Shown piece by piece: positions 38,166 to 46,141 of a stretch of 49,962 nucleotides of DNA. The translations under genes were made by a program, and so were the position numbers. The notes beneath the pieces are model-generated. The model saw only the letters and a list, made by a program, of their open reading frames with translations, was not told the DNA's origin and did no database searches. The stretch comes from a virus: positions 1 through 49,962 of IMG/VR virus record IMGVR_UViG_3300030102_006157. One strand, 5' to 3'. Position 1 is the stretch's first letter. Each line of letters starts with the position of its first letter.

Positions 38166-39056
38166 TTATGGTCTAGGATTACCGTATGATTGTGCAAATC
38201 CATGCATTACTCCACTTTTAGGATCAACAAATTCAGTAGTAAAATTTGCATTTACTCTTTTGTGCGCTTTTATCATTCGAGTCACACCAATTCCACCACC
38301 AACTCTTGGAAAAAATTCAAACTTTAAAAATTCATCAAGTTCTTTTTGCACTCTTTCTTTACCAAATAAATCATAAAGTAATTGAGCATACTGTCCATCT
38401 GATATAGTTTCAAAAGTATTTCTCATTTGATCTACGTCTGTGCTTCTTTCAGCAGATCCAATTGTTTCCATACCATTTAAAATAACGTCAATCTTTTTAC
38501 TTGTTTTGCCGTCTTCATTTCTTGTCATATTCCAAAAAGGTGATGTATGTTCTGGAAATTTAGTAATCATGCCCCAATCAATTTGTTTTTCATGGTAATT
38601 ATCAAGTTCATCTGTATTAAATTCTAAACACCATTCTTCATATGTTTTTTCATCTAACTTAGGAAATCCCATATATTCACATAATTCGATTTCTAATTTT
38701 TTTAGATCATCAATGTCACCTGGCATTTCAAATTCAAACATTGGAAAGATTGTTTCATGTCTTCCTTGTATTGGATTTGGTTCTTGTCTATAACTTGTTG
38801 AAAGACAAAAATAACCTGGTGAATTCGGGCCACCGTGTGCTAGCAATTCGTGTTCTAACCACATTTGCCCAGTTTGGGGTAATGGCCAAACTTCTCCATC
38901 ATAATTATAAATTCCTACTGTTTCAGGATCTTCACACGCTGCTAATATACTTAATCTATTTTGTGTATGTACTTCCCACCAACCTTTTTCCAAAAAAAAG
39001 GACCGTAAACGGCCCACTGTAAAACTATAATCTTGTGAATTAATCAACTTTGTCAT
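38166..39056 (-). CDS. Class II aminoacyl-tRNA-synthetase catalytic-core protein (AspRS/AsnRS-like)
   Basis: At 296 aa it holds only the catalytic core. RLRSFFLEKGWWEVHTQ is a motif 1 region. LSTSYRQEPNPIQGRHETIF (motif 2, about residues 108-127) with MFEFEM follows, matching R-x-E ... RH-x-x-x-F ... E-x-E. RVGGGIGVTRMI is motif 3 with its Arg. No OB-fold anticodon-binding domain is present. The length and motifs fit the archaeal AspRS/AsnRS-derived asparagine synthetase (AS-AR) and AsnA-type paralogues, so asparagine synthesis is one option. Charging the adjacent GUU tRNA, or modifying another acceptor, is another. It has a late TATAAATA box at 39078-39085 and a terminator-like hairpin within codons 14-22. 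Confidence 0.82.
   Translation of the reverse strand: MTKLINSQDYSFTVGRLRSFFLEKGWWEVHTQNRLSILAACEDPETVGIYNYDGEVWPLPQTGQMWLEHELLAHGGPNSPGYFCLSTSYRQEPNPIQGRHETIFPMFEFEMPGDIDDLKKLEIELCEYMGFPKLDEKTYEEWCLEFNTDELDNYHEKQIDWGMITKFPEHTSPFWNMTRNEDGKTSKKIDVILNGMETIGSAERSTDVDQMRNTFETISDGQYAQLLYDLFGKERVQKELDEFLKFEFFPRVGGGIGVTRMIKAHKRVNANFTTEFVDPKSGVMHGFAQSYGNPRP
38992..39015 (-). terminator. Intragenic terminator-like hairpin in the synthetase-core gene
   Basis: Minus-strand GGGCCG-TTTA-CGGTCC (6 bp with one G-U) is followed by eight T, inside codons 14-22. It closely resembles the DUF932 operon terminator in stem length, loop size and T8 tract. It could attenuate transcription when ribosomes lag, or be a fortuitous result of the conserved residues encoded there. 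Confidence 0.55.
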
Positions 39057-39077
39057 ACTTGCTCCTTTTTTAAATTT

Positions 39078-39085
39078 TATTTATA
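39078..39085 (-). promoter_or_regulatory. Late-promoter-like TATAAATA for the synthetase-core/tRNA unit
   Basis: Minus-strand TATAAATA lies in the 34-base gap after ThyX, 22 bases from the synthetase-core ATG, with GGAG as ribosome-binding site between. It would give a transcript carrying the core gene and tRNA. Confidence 0.6.
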
Positions 39086-39090
39086 CCTTA

Positions 39091-39768
39091 TTATTGTATG
39101 TTTGGAAATATTTCTGAAATAACTTTAGCACATTCAACAGCAACAAGTCTATGTTCTTTCTGTGTTCCGTTAGCAGATCGTAATTCTATAAAATGAATCC
39201 AAGATCTTAAAGTTCCACTCATGTATAATCTACTTTTTGTTAATCCTTCTGGCAAAACAGCTCGAGCTTGTTCTTTTGCAATGCCATGTTCTACAGCCCA
39301 TTTATAGACTTCTCTACATTGATTTATAACTCCTGTTTGTCGTCTTTGCCATTCTGTAATCAACTCTTGCATTTTTTTATCATTCTGAATACTCGGATCA
39401 TTTTCTATTTCAATACTATTTTGTCTGTTCTTTTCATCTTGCAATCTACATTCACGAGTTGTAAAAGATAAATCGTCAGTAGGATCTGCATATCTTTGAC
39501 TAAACTCTTGAAATGAAAATGATCTGTGTCTGAGTATTTGTCTGGCAATGTCTCGAGTTGTTTCTATCTCCAAGCAAGCGCTAACCATTTCGAAGGGCGA
39601 CCAATGCTTGTTTTTGATAAGATAACGTAAGAGCTTTTCTGACGTTTTTTTGTTGGTTTGGTTCGATGGATTGGAAACACGGGCGCAATACGCAACGAGA
39701 TCTTTGGCATCTTCTACTCCCTCCATTTTCTCAAATGGTTTACTGTAACTTATAAGTTTTACGTTCAT
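39091..39768 (-). CDS. thyX: FAD-dependent thymidylate synthase ThyX
   Basis: The 225-aa protein carries the signature RHRSFSFQEFSQRY (about residues 80-93; R-H-R-x-x-S-x-Q-E-x-S-x-R-Y). KNKHWSPFEMV upstream and LRSWIHFIELR downstream belong to the same fold. It makes dTMP from dUMP using FAD and NADPH. Together with the ThyA-fold hydroxymethylase (48239-48934) it implies separate routes for thymine and modified cytosine in the phage. Confidence 0.94.
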   Translation of the reverse strand: MNVKLISYSKPFEKMEGVEDAKDLVAYCARVSNPSNQTNKKTSEKLLRYLIKNKHWSPFEMVSACLEIETTRDIARQILRHRSFSFQEFSQRYADPTDDLSFTTRECRLQDEKNRQNSIEIENDPSIQNDKKMQELITEWQRRQTGVINQCREVYKWAVEHGIAKEQARAVLPEGLTKSRLYMSGTLRSWIHFIELRSANGTQKEHRLVAVECAKVISEIFPNIQ

Positions 39769-40013
39769 GTTGTAACTTCCAACTCACTTTTAATTTTTTC
39801 AACAACCTTTTCGTTTACGCATGAAATCATATGCGGTTCATTATCTGGTCCAAATTCCGCAAATAATCTACGCATTATCGGAAACATATTAATTTGAGTA
39901 AATCTAGCACATTGTTCCCATGTATTAAATTTATGCGTATCAAATACGTAAATATCACGTGTACCCTGTTCAACATTAATTACTGACATCATTGCTACTA
40001 TTAAAAATTTCAT
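39765..40013 (-). CDS. Small exported protein (82 aa)
   Basis: MKFLIVAMMSVINVEQG looks like a short signal peptide with the cleavage region near residue 17, followed by a body with WEQCARFTQ and CVNEKVVE, i.e. two cysteines that could pair. Similar to the 57-aa exported ORF at 49331-49504. A class of small secreted phage proteins; function unknown. It overlaps ThyX by 4 bases. Confidence 0.62.
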   Translation of the reverse strand: MKFLIVAMMSVINVEQGTRDIYVFDTHKFNTWEQCARFTQINMFPIMRRLFAEFGPDNEPHMISCVNEKVVEKIKSELEVTT

Positions 40014-40664
40014 TTAACTTTCCTTTATCATTGTCCAAAAACCGGATCCTGTTTCAAAATCATGATGATCAAATTTACGTCTATGTTCTTTTAAAAAACC
40101 ATCAATAGCTCTAACTGTTCCTTGATGACTAGGATGATAATCATCGCCGCATATGTATTTTACATCTTTTAAAGCTCGTAATTCTAAAGTAACATTGAAG
40201 TAACTGTGTAATCCATCAATATAAACTAGATCCCAATTTGTATCTTTTTCTAATATTTCTAAACTTTTCTTTTGATGTATTATGTGTTTCATCATAAATC
40301 GAGTCGGATGTTGAGACATTACCCAATTAAAAATTTTTCTTTGAGCATTATCGTTTTCTTCAACATACATCTTCATAAGATATTCAATCGTAGAATTTCC
40401 TTTATGTTTTTCAATCACTCCATTATAATGTTTTTGTTTTAAATAAGGTTCATTCATGTCAAAAGTATCACACGTATGAAGTTCAACATCTTTTGGTAAA
40501 TTATTTAATAATATCCAAGTAGAACATCCCCATGCACAACCGATTTCTAAGACTCTTCCACCAGACTTAACATTACGAGCAAATTCACCAAGAGCTTCTA
40601 AATGTTTTGGATTATTAAATCCTGGAATATCTAAATAGTGTTTCACTGGTTTTGGTATAATCAT
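40014..40664 (-). CDS. Class I SAM-dependent methyltransferase (Methyltransf_24-like)
   Basis: GGRVLEIGCAWGCSTWILL (about 35-53) is motif I, followed by HTCDTF and LVYIDGLHSYFNV (about 157-169), the D-G-x-H of family 24 methyltransferases. GDDYHPSHQGTVRAIDGF is a further conserved C-terminal element. It is coupled by a 4-base overlap to the helicase gene. The substrate is unknown; modified DNA, tRNA or a small molecule are all possible. Confidence 0.78.
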   Translation of the reverse strand: MIIPKPVKHYLDIPGFNNPKHLEALGEFARNVKSGGRVLEIGCAWGCSTWILLNNLPKDVELHTCDTFDMNEPYLKQKHYNGVIEKHKGNSTIEYLMKMYVEENDNAQRKIFNWVMSQHPTRFMMKHIIHQKKSLEILEKDTNWDLVYIDGLHSYFNVTLELRALKDVKYICGDDYHPSHQGTVRAIDGFLKEHRRKFDHHDFETGSGFWTMIKES

Positions 40665-42028
40665 AATTTAAAATCCTCGAACTTTTTACCAGCTGGCGTT
40701 TTATCAAAAACCGGTGTATCATCAGTTAAAGTTTGGTGACTTTCTTCAACATCGTATAATTTCATTTTACTTCTATCTATTCCAATAACGAAACGTCGAT
40801 GTTGCGTAGGATCGTTATAGCGATTTTTTAATTGTTTAACCATCATTTGTCCCATACCATCAAGTTCTTCAGAAGATATCAAAGCAAACATTAGATCTGC
40901 AGTAGCTGGCAAACCAAAGCTTTCTGACGTATCTTCTAAACCGATATCAGAACTTCCAAACCCAGATCGAGTTGTTTGTGTTGCAGAAAATATGGGTAAA
41001 TCAAATTCTACGGCTAAACCGCGTAATTCTTCGGCAATCGCTTTGACATATGAATAAGAATTAATTGCACCGCCTAAACCTTTCATCCTTGAACTAGCAC
41101 ATATATTTAAATAATCTATGAAGATAATATCTGGTTTAAATTGTTTTTTTAATTTTAATTCGTTTAACAAAGATCTAAAATGGCCAGAATGAGCAGCACC
41201 TGTAGGATATTCTTTTATTATAAGTTTACCGTTTGTTTTACGAGATATGTCTTCAACTTTACTAGTAAACATATCTTTAGACATTTTATCTAATTGATCG
41301 ATAGGGACATTTAATAAATTAGCATCAATACGCTCTGCTATTCTTTCTTCAGCCATTTCCATTGTAATATATAAAACATTATAACTATCGTTTAATGCAG
41401 CAGCCGCTACATGGCACATGAAAAGAGACTTACCAACCCCAGTGCCAGCAAGAGCAATATTAAGAGTTTTATTAGGAACACCTCCCTTAGTGATTTTGTT
41501 AAAATACTCCAGATCGAACGGTATACGACTTTCTTCCTTATGATAAAATTCAAATCTTTCTCCGGCTTGTTCGACATAATCGTGACCTACATTTGTATCA
41601 AACGCCACACCTAATGCATCTTGTAATAAACTAGGTAAAGCGTTTTTCGTTAACTTTTCGTGTTTACCATCTATGATTGAGATGGATTCCATTACGGCAT
41701 TGTATATAGCTCTATCTTGACACCACTTTTCGGTATTTTCTAAAAGCCATTTTTCATCAACTTCGTCACCATCAAACAAGTTTTGAGCAATATCAACAGC
41801 AGTTGAAAATTGTTCGTTACTTAAATTAGAATGTTCGTTTAATTCTACTAAGAACGATTCTCGAGTTGGCAACTTGTTGTATTTATCAACGAACTTACCA
41901 GCTTCCTTAAATAATGTTTTATACGGACCTTCAAAATATTCTGGTTTGATGAAAGGTAAAACCTTTCGCATATAATCGTCATCAGTTAATAATTTTCGAA
42001 GTATCGTCTGTTCTATTCTCGTATTCAT
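40661..42028 (-). CDS. Replicative DNA helicase, DnaB/T4 gp41-like
   Basis: The 455-aa protein is a DnaB-type hexameric helicase. After an N-terminal primase-contact domain, GTGVGKS (about 195-201) is Walker A, the following IIFIDYLN Walker B, and SATQTTRSG the H3/H4 region with the R-finger area in NRYNDPTQHRRFVIGID. It unwinds DNA 5'-3' at the fork and works with a primase. The ATG at 42028 is used; the upstream TTG in the same frame is less likely. It overlaps the previous gene by 47 bases. Confidence 0.92.
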   Translation of the reverse strand: MNTRIEQTILRKLLTDDDYMRKVLPFIKPEYFEGPYKTLFKEAGKFVDKYNKLPTRESFLVELNEHSNLSNEQFSTAVDIAQNLFDGDEVDEKWLLENTEKWCQDRAIYNAVMESISIIDGKHEKLTKNALPSLLQDALGVAFDTNVGHDYVEQAGERFEFYHKEESRIPFDLEYFNKITKGGVPNKTLNIALAGTGVGKSLFMCHVAAAALNDSYNVLYITMEMAEERIAERIDANLLNVPIDQLDKMSKDMFTSKVEDISRKTNGKLIIKEYPTGAAHSGHFRSLLNELKLKKQFKPDIIFIDYLNICASSRMKGLGGAINSYSYVKAIAEELRGLAVEFDLPIFSATQTTRSGFGSSDIGLEDTSESFGLPATADLMFALISSEELDGMGQMMVKQLKNRYNDPTQHRRFVIGIDRSKMKLYDVEESHQTLTDDTPVFDKTPAGKKFEDFKL

Positions 42029-42320
42029 CAATTCGCTTTTTTTCCTCTAATTTTACCCAACCGTCTTTTTCACCTCGTTCTATAATATCTTCTAATACTC
42101 TTGCAAGGACAAAATGTAAATCTTCATTATCTACCGTTAAATTTAAATCAGGACTTTCTATTATGCTAAAGTCATACGTAAATTGCTTTCTCTTTCCATC
42201 GAAAGCTACAGTTCCATATTGAACTACAGTTTCAACAAAATCTCCAGTTAATATTCTGATATGCCAGGCATGTGAATCACTAGAACTTGGTATGAGTTCG
42301 TAGTCTTTATTCTCTTGCAT
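41982..42320 (-). CDS. Conserved small phage protein between helicase and recombinase (112 aa)
   Basis: From the ATG at 42320 (MQENKDYELIPSSSDSHAWHIRILTGDFVETVV) it is a beta-rich protein, followed by a C-terminal charged helix DEYENRTDDTSK. Its place between UvsX and gp41 is conserved in T4-like marine phages, in my recollection. No enzymatic motif. Confidence 0.65.
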   Translation of the reverse strand: MQENKDYELIPSSSDSHAWHIRILTGDFVETVVQYGTVAFDGKRKQFTYDFSIIESPDLNLTVDNEDLHFVLARVLEDIIERGEKDGWVKLEEKKRIDEYENRTDDTSKIIN

Positions 42321-43332
42321 CTTCAATATCTATACTCCTATTACCGCCAATTTGATATGCGCTTTTAATATAGTCTTTAAAATCAGTTTTTTCGAAAATT
42401 GGTTTCCAAAAATCTTCAACTAAAGTAGATTCATGTCTAACTTTATTTTCTTCATTTGCACGTGCGTACCACCCAGGCGAAGGCTTAGTCACATAACCAC
42501 CGGTCATAGCAATATCAAGTAAACCAGAATAAGATAAAACACCGCCTTCCCAAGAAACAGAAATCGGTATCTTAGATTTTTCTTTTACATACCGTGATTT
42601 TTCTACGTTAATAATAAAATGATAACCTTGAATCTCAGTACCTTTTTTATCTTGTTGCCTACCGATAATCCATATATTGTCAGCACTATAGTATATGCCA
42701 GTACCACCAGATACCACGTCTTTTGGAAATAAACCGATTTCTTTGTATGTATGATTTACTGCAATGAGTGGTATGTTTTTCATATTTAAATATGGTGTAC
42801 ACATTCTAAATAAACCTTTGAGAGCTTTTGCTCTTGACATATCCGCAACTGATTTTTCATTAATAGCATCTTCTAATTCTTTTTTAGAAGCTAAGTTACC
42901 AACAGAATCAATCATGATAATAACTCTATCATTACGATCTATACCTTCTAATTGACTTATCATATCGAATTTTAATTCTTCAACGTTTGTAATAGGTGTA
43001 TGTAAAACACGAGAAGTATCAATGTTAAATTGCTGAAAGTAAGATTGAGGTGAACCAAACTCTGAATCATAAAATAACAGTACAGCGTCTTCATACTTTT
43101 TTAAATATGCAGAAGCCATTATCAAACCGAAAGAAGTTTTAAAATGTTTTGATGGTCCTGCTAGTACTGTCAAACCAGGTGCTAATCCGCCTTCTGTTGT
43201 ACCAGATAATGCAACGTTCATCATCGGAACGTCTGTTGGTACCATATCTTTTTCTGTAAAAAATTTACTTTCAGATAGAATATTTGTATATTCTACTTTA
43301 CTATTCTTTTTTAATTTATCCATTATCGACAT
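42307..43332 (-). CDS. uvsX: RecA-like recombinase UvsX
   Basis: The 341-aa protein has Walker A GPSKHFKTS (59-67), the RecA-type TVLAG strand before it and a Walker B strand VIIMIDSVGNL. It is shorter than bacterial RecA but right for UvsX. It forms filaments on single-stranded DNA, catalysing strand exchange for recombination-dependent replication with gp41. An AGGAGA ribosome-binding site precedes the ATG. Confidence 0.95.
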   Translation of the reverse strand: MSIMDKLKKNSKVEYTNILSESKFFTEKDMVPTDVPMMNVALSGTTEGGLAPGLTVLAGPSKHFKTSFGLIMASAYLKKYEDAVLLFYDSEFGSPQSYFQQFNIDTSRVLHTPITNVEELKFDMISQLEGIDRNDRVIIMIDSVGNLASKKELEDAINEKSVADMSRAKALKGLFRMCTPYLNMKNIPLIAVNHTYKEIGLFPKDVVSGGTGIYYSADNIWIIGRQQDKKGTEIQGYHFIINVEKSRYVKEKSKIPISVSWEGGVLSYSGLLDIAMTGGYVTKPSPGWYARANEENKVRHESTLVEDFWKPIFEKTDFKDYIKSAYQIGGNRSIDIEDARE

Positions 43333-43341
43333 ATATGTCTC

Positions 43342-44298
43342 CTAATTTTTCTTATAATAACTTTTATACCACTCAACAAAATCACGAATTCCATTTTCTA
43401 TATTCGTCATTGGAACGTAGCCTAATTTTTTAATATTGGTTATATCAGCTAATGTATGACGAATGTCAGCTTTGTGCATATCACTAAATTTTATTTTTGC
43501 CTTACGACCTAAATTTTCTTCAATTAATGATACAAACTTCATGAGCGGTATACTCTCTCCACTTCCAATATTAAATATTTCATGCGTATTAATTCTTTTC
43601 ACTTTATCTATGAGTAATTGTACACCATTTACGATATCTTGTACATAGGTAAAATCGCGAGACATTTCTCCATGACCATAAATTTCAATAGGTTGATCTT
43701 CTATGATTTTATCAGTAAATTTGTAAAGAGCCATATCTGGTCGACCATGCGGTCCGTATACAGTAAAGAATCTAAATCCTATTGATGAGGATAAATTGCT
43801 GTGTTTAAATTGACATTCATTAACGTATTTTGACCAAGCATAAGGATTTTTATGATGTTTAAATTCCATACTTTCTGTAAAGGGCGGTGTTTGACCAGCA
43901 TAAACGCTTGAAGACGAAGCATACACAATTGGTATTTGTAATTTTTCTGCTAATTTAATTATGTGCTGTGTTCCAAGTATATTTGTGTTGATATAATTAT
44001 CAGGATTTTCTAATGAATTTCTTACACCAGCATAAGCTGCTAAATGAACTATAACATCAATATCTTCAAAATCTTTTTCATTTAAATCAATTATATCTTT
44101 ATTGTGTACATTTATATTAAAGGTTTTTAAAAGATCTGCACGGTTTTCTTTTAGCCACGGATTGTAATACGAATTAAAATTATCGCAACCGGTTACATCA
44201 TTTCCGTATGTTTTTAATTCCCTTGATCCTTTTTCCACAAAATTTGTCGCTAAATGATATCCTATAAACCCAGCGATACCAGTAATATAAATTTTCAT
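43342..44298 (-). CDS. NAD-dependent nucleotide-sugar epimerase (UDP-glucuronate 4-epimerase-like)
   Basis: Extended SDR: ITGIAGFIGYHLA (5-17, GxxGxxG cofactor loop), AAYAGVRNSLENP (about 87-99), ASSSSVYAG (Ser triad region, 127-135), Y153-x3-K157 and GSGESIPLM. The AGVRxSxxxP pattern is typical of UDP-glucuronate 4-epimerases. It overlaps the UDP-glucose dehydrogenase gene by 4 bases, so the pair can make UDP-GalA from UDP-Glc. Confidence 0.87.
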   Translation of the reverse strand: MKIYITGIAGFIGYHLATNFVEKGSRELKTYGNDVTGCDNFNSYYNPWLKENRADLLKTFNINVHNKDIIDLNEKDFEDIDVIVHLAAYAGVRNSLENPDNYINTNILGTQHIIKLAEKLQIPIVYASSSSVYAGQTPPFTESMEFKHHKNPYAWSKYVNECQFKHSNLSSSIGFRFFTVYGPHGRPDMALYKFTDKIIEDQPIEIYGHGEMSRDFTYVQDIVNGVQLLIDKVKRINTHEIFNIGSGESIPLMKFVSLIEENLGRKAKIKFSDMHKADIRHTLADITNIKKLGYVPMTNIENGIRDFVEWYKSYYKKN

Positions 44299-45101
44299 TC
44301 ATAACTCACGTTTTGTTCTTTTTCTCTATCATCTTTTTCATATTGCAATCTATATGTATTGTTTTTCTTGATAACGTATTCTAATATAGGCATACTATTT
44401 GTAAAATTAATCCATGCAGATAAATCTTTTGGAAAGCATGCTCCTCCAAAACCTCGTTTTCCATCAAATCCTGGTACTCTTGTATGAGATTGGCCAATTC
44501 TAGGATCTGTACCAATAGCATTTATAATCTTACCAAAGTTTCCACCGAAATTATCTACTGCATCGTATAATTCATTATACCATAAAACCTTTGTTGCTAA
44601 AAAACAATTGATTCCGTATTTTACAAAAGATGCGTCAGTCAATGACATATGAAACGTAGGACAGGGTTTACATATACTATACTCTTTATAAAATTGTTCT
44701 ACCTTTTCTGTTGTTTCTTTTTGACCTCCAAAGACTTGAATTGAAGGATTGATTATATCTTCGTTAGCATTCTTTTCTGTAAGAAATTCTGGATTATATA
44801 CTATTTTTAAATTATTTAAATTTTTTAAAATATTAGGTGGTATTGTAGATTTTATAACTATAATTCCACATTTAGTATTTTTTAATTTATTTAAAATATT
44901 TTCTAATATGTATGTATTACAAGTACCGTTTTCACTCATAGGAGTTGGCACACAAACAAACGTTATATCAGAATTTATATCAGAATAATTTTCATCATTA
45001 TTATATTTAGGATCTATAATTTGTTTTTTAACGTCGTATTGAAAAGCATAATCAACTGCTTTACCAACAAATCCGTGACCAATGATCGTGATATTAAGCA
45101 T
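44295..45101 (-). CDS. UDP-glucose/GDP-mannose 6-dehydrogenase, short form
   Basis: IGHGFVGKA (7-15) is the NAD loop, VPTPMSENG and NPEFLTEKN (103-111) are family landmarks, the Lys near K161 and the catalytic C222 in GFGGACFPKDL are all present. At 268 aa it lacks most of the usual C-terminal UDP-binding domain (a typical enzyme has 390-440), so it may be a minimal enzyme. The product of the reaction would be a UDP-uronic acid for the epimerase beside it. Confidence 0.85.
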   Translation of the reverse strand: MLNITIIGHGFVGKAVDYAFQYDVKKQIIDPKYNNDENYSDINSDITFVCVPTPMSENGTCNTYILENILNKLKNTKCGIIVIKSTIPPNILKNLNNLKIVYNPEFLTEKNANEDIINPSIQVFGGQKETTEKVEQFYKEYSICKPCPTFHMSLTDASFVKYGINCFLATKVLWYNELYDAVDNFGGNFGKIINAIGTDPRIGQSHTRVPGFDGKRGFGGACFPKDLSAWINFTNSMPILEYVIKKNNTYRLQYEKDDREKEQNVSYE

Positions 45102-45107
45102 TGCGAA

Positions 45108-46133
45108 TTAAACCATAAATTCATTTAATGGATGATCTATCTTTCTTTGTACACGTATTTCTTTCGGTCTTTTACCGGTATATAATCTTTTAAAACCTCC
45201 TGCATTTTTATATGGACCTGCTCTACAAACATTATCAAGAAATCGAATAAAAATACAAAGAGTATCTTCGTGTTGGGCTGGTGTTGTACCTAATTTTTCT
45301 GATAAAGCTATAAGACCTGTATCTGTAAAATCATCAAGAGCCATTCCCTTTGGTCGTTCAAAACATTCTAGCAATCCATCTCGAGCATTCGATCCACACA
45401 TCAACATGCTATTTGGATCTACGTTATTCGGATGATAGTGAGCTATATCAGCAGATGCCATCGCAAATGGAAAGTTCCAACGTTTGATTCCTTCTTGTAA
45501 ATGATATTCATTTAAAAAATTAGTAGTTGTACGAATTGAACGTGGAGTATTAGCTCTTACAAATTTAGAACATCTTTCAGCTTGATAAACTCCGTCAGTG
45601 CACATATACTCTGCGACGCTTTGACCTTTACGAGGATGCGGAGGAATATTACCTACAGACGTATTCATAGATCTTTTTTGTCTTTTCCACTTTCGAGTAA
45701 GATCAATCATCTCATCTATCGTTTCATATTTTCCGAAATGAGTTACGATGCTATTTCTATATCCGTGATCGTAAGTACCGCTAAATCCACTACCAGTTGC
45801 TCTATGAAATATATAAGTCCATATCCAGGTTTTTAAAGTCCAACTTTCTGTTTTATATTTTAAAATACGCTCTTTAACTTGATCTGGTCTTTTATGAAAC
45901 TGAGGACTTTTTTCTTTGTTTTGCAAATCTTCAAGAACATAATTAAATCCTTCGGTCCAACGAGAAACAGAATTATACACGCCGTTTTGCATTAATGGAT
46001 CATTTACTATTTTATTAGCTTCTTCTCCTAACGGATCGGTTGTGCCTATATGACAATTGTCTTCTAACCATTTTGCTCTTGGCCAGAAATATTCAACATA
46101 TGTTTTATAATTTTCTCTTTGTACTAAATTCAT
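45108..46133 (-). CDS. Conserved hypothetical in the nucleotide-modification module (341 aa)
   Basis: Unrecognised with confidence. Notable segments: FHRATGSGFSGTYDHGYRNS (about 108-127), SMNTSVGNIPPHPRKGQ, and MLMCGSNARDGLLECF (about 241-256). It lacks signal peptide and membrane segments. Some features recall the thymine-pyrophosphorylase/HhH-like proteins described in phage hypermodification, but the similarity is not strong enough to name it. It lies next to dCMP-hydroxymethylase-type genes. Confidence 0.65.
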   Translation of the reverse strand: MNLVQRENYKTYVEYFWPRAKWLEDNCHIGTTDPLGEEANKIVNDPLMQNGVYNSVSRWTEGFNYVLEDLQNKEKSPQFHKRPDQVKERILKYKTESWTLKTWIWTYIFHRATGSGFSGTYDHGYRNSIVTHFGKYETIDEMIDLTRKWKRQKRSMNTSVGNIPPHPRKGQSVAEYMCTDGVYQAERCSKFVRANTPRSIRTTTNFLNEYHLQEGIKRWNFPFAMASADIAHYHPNNVDPNSMLMCGSNARDGLLECFERPKGMALDDFTDTGLIALSEKLGTTPAQHEDTLCIFIRFLDNVCRAGPYKNAGGFKRLYTGKRPKEIRVQRKIDHPLNEFMV

Positions 46134-46141
46134 CGTAAATC

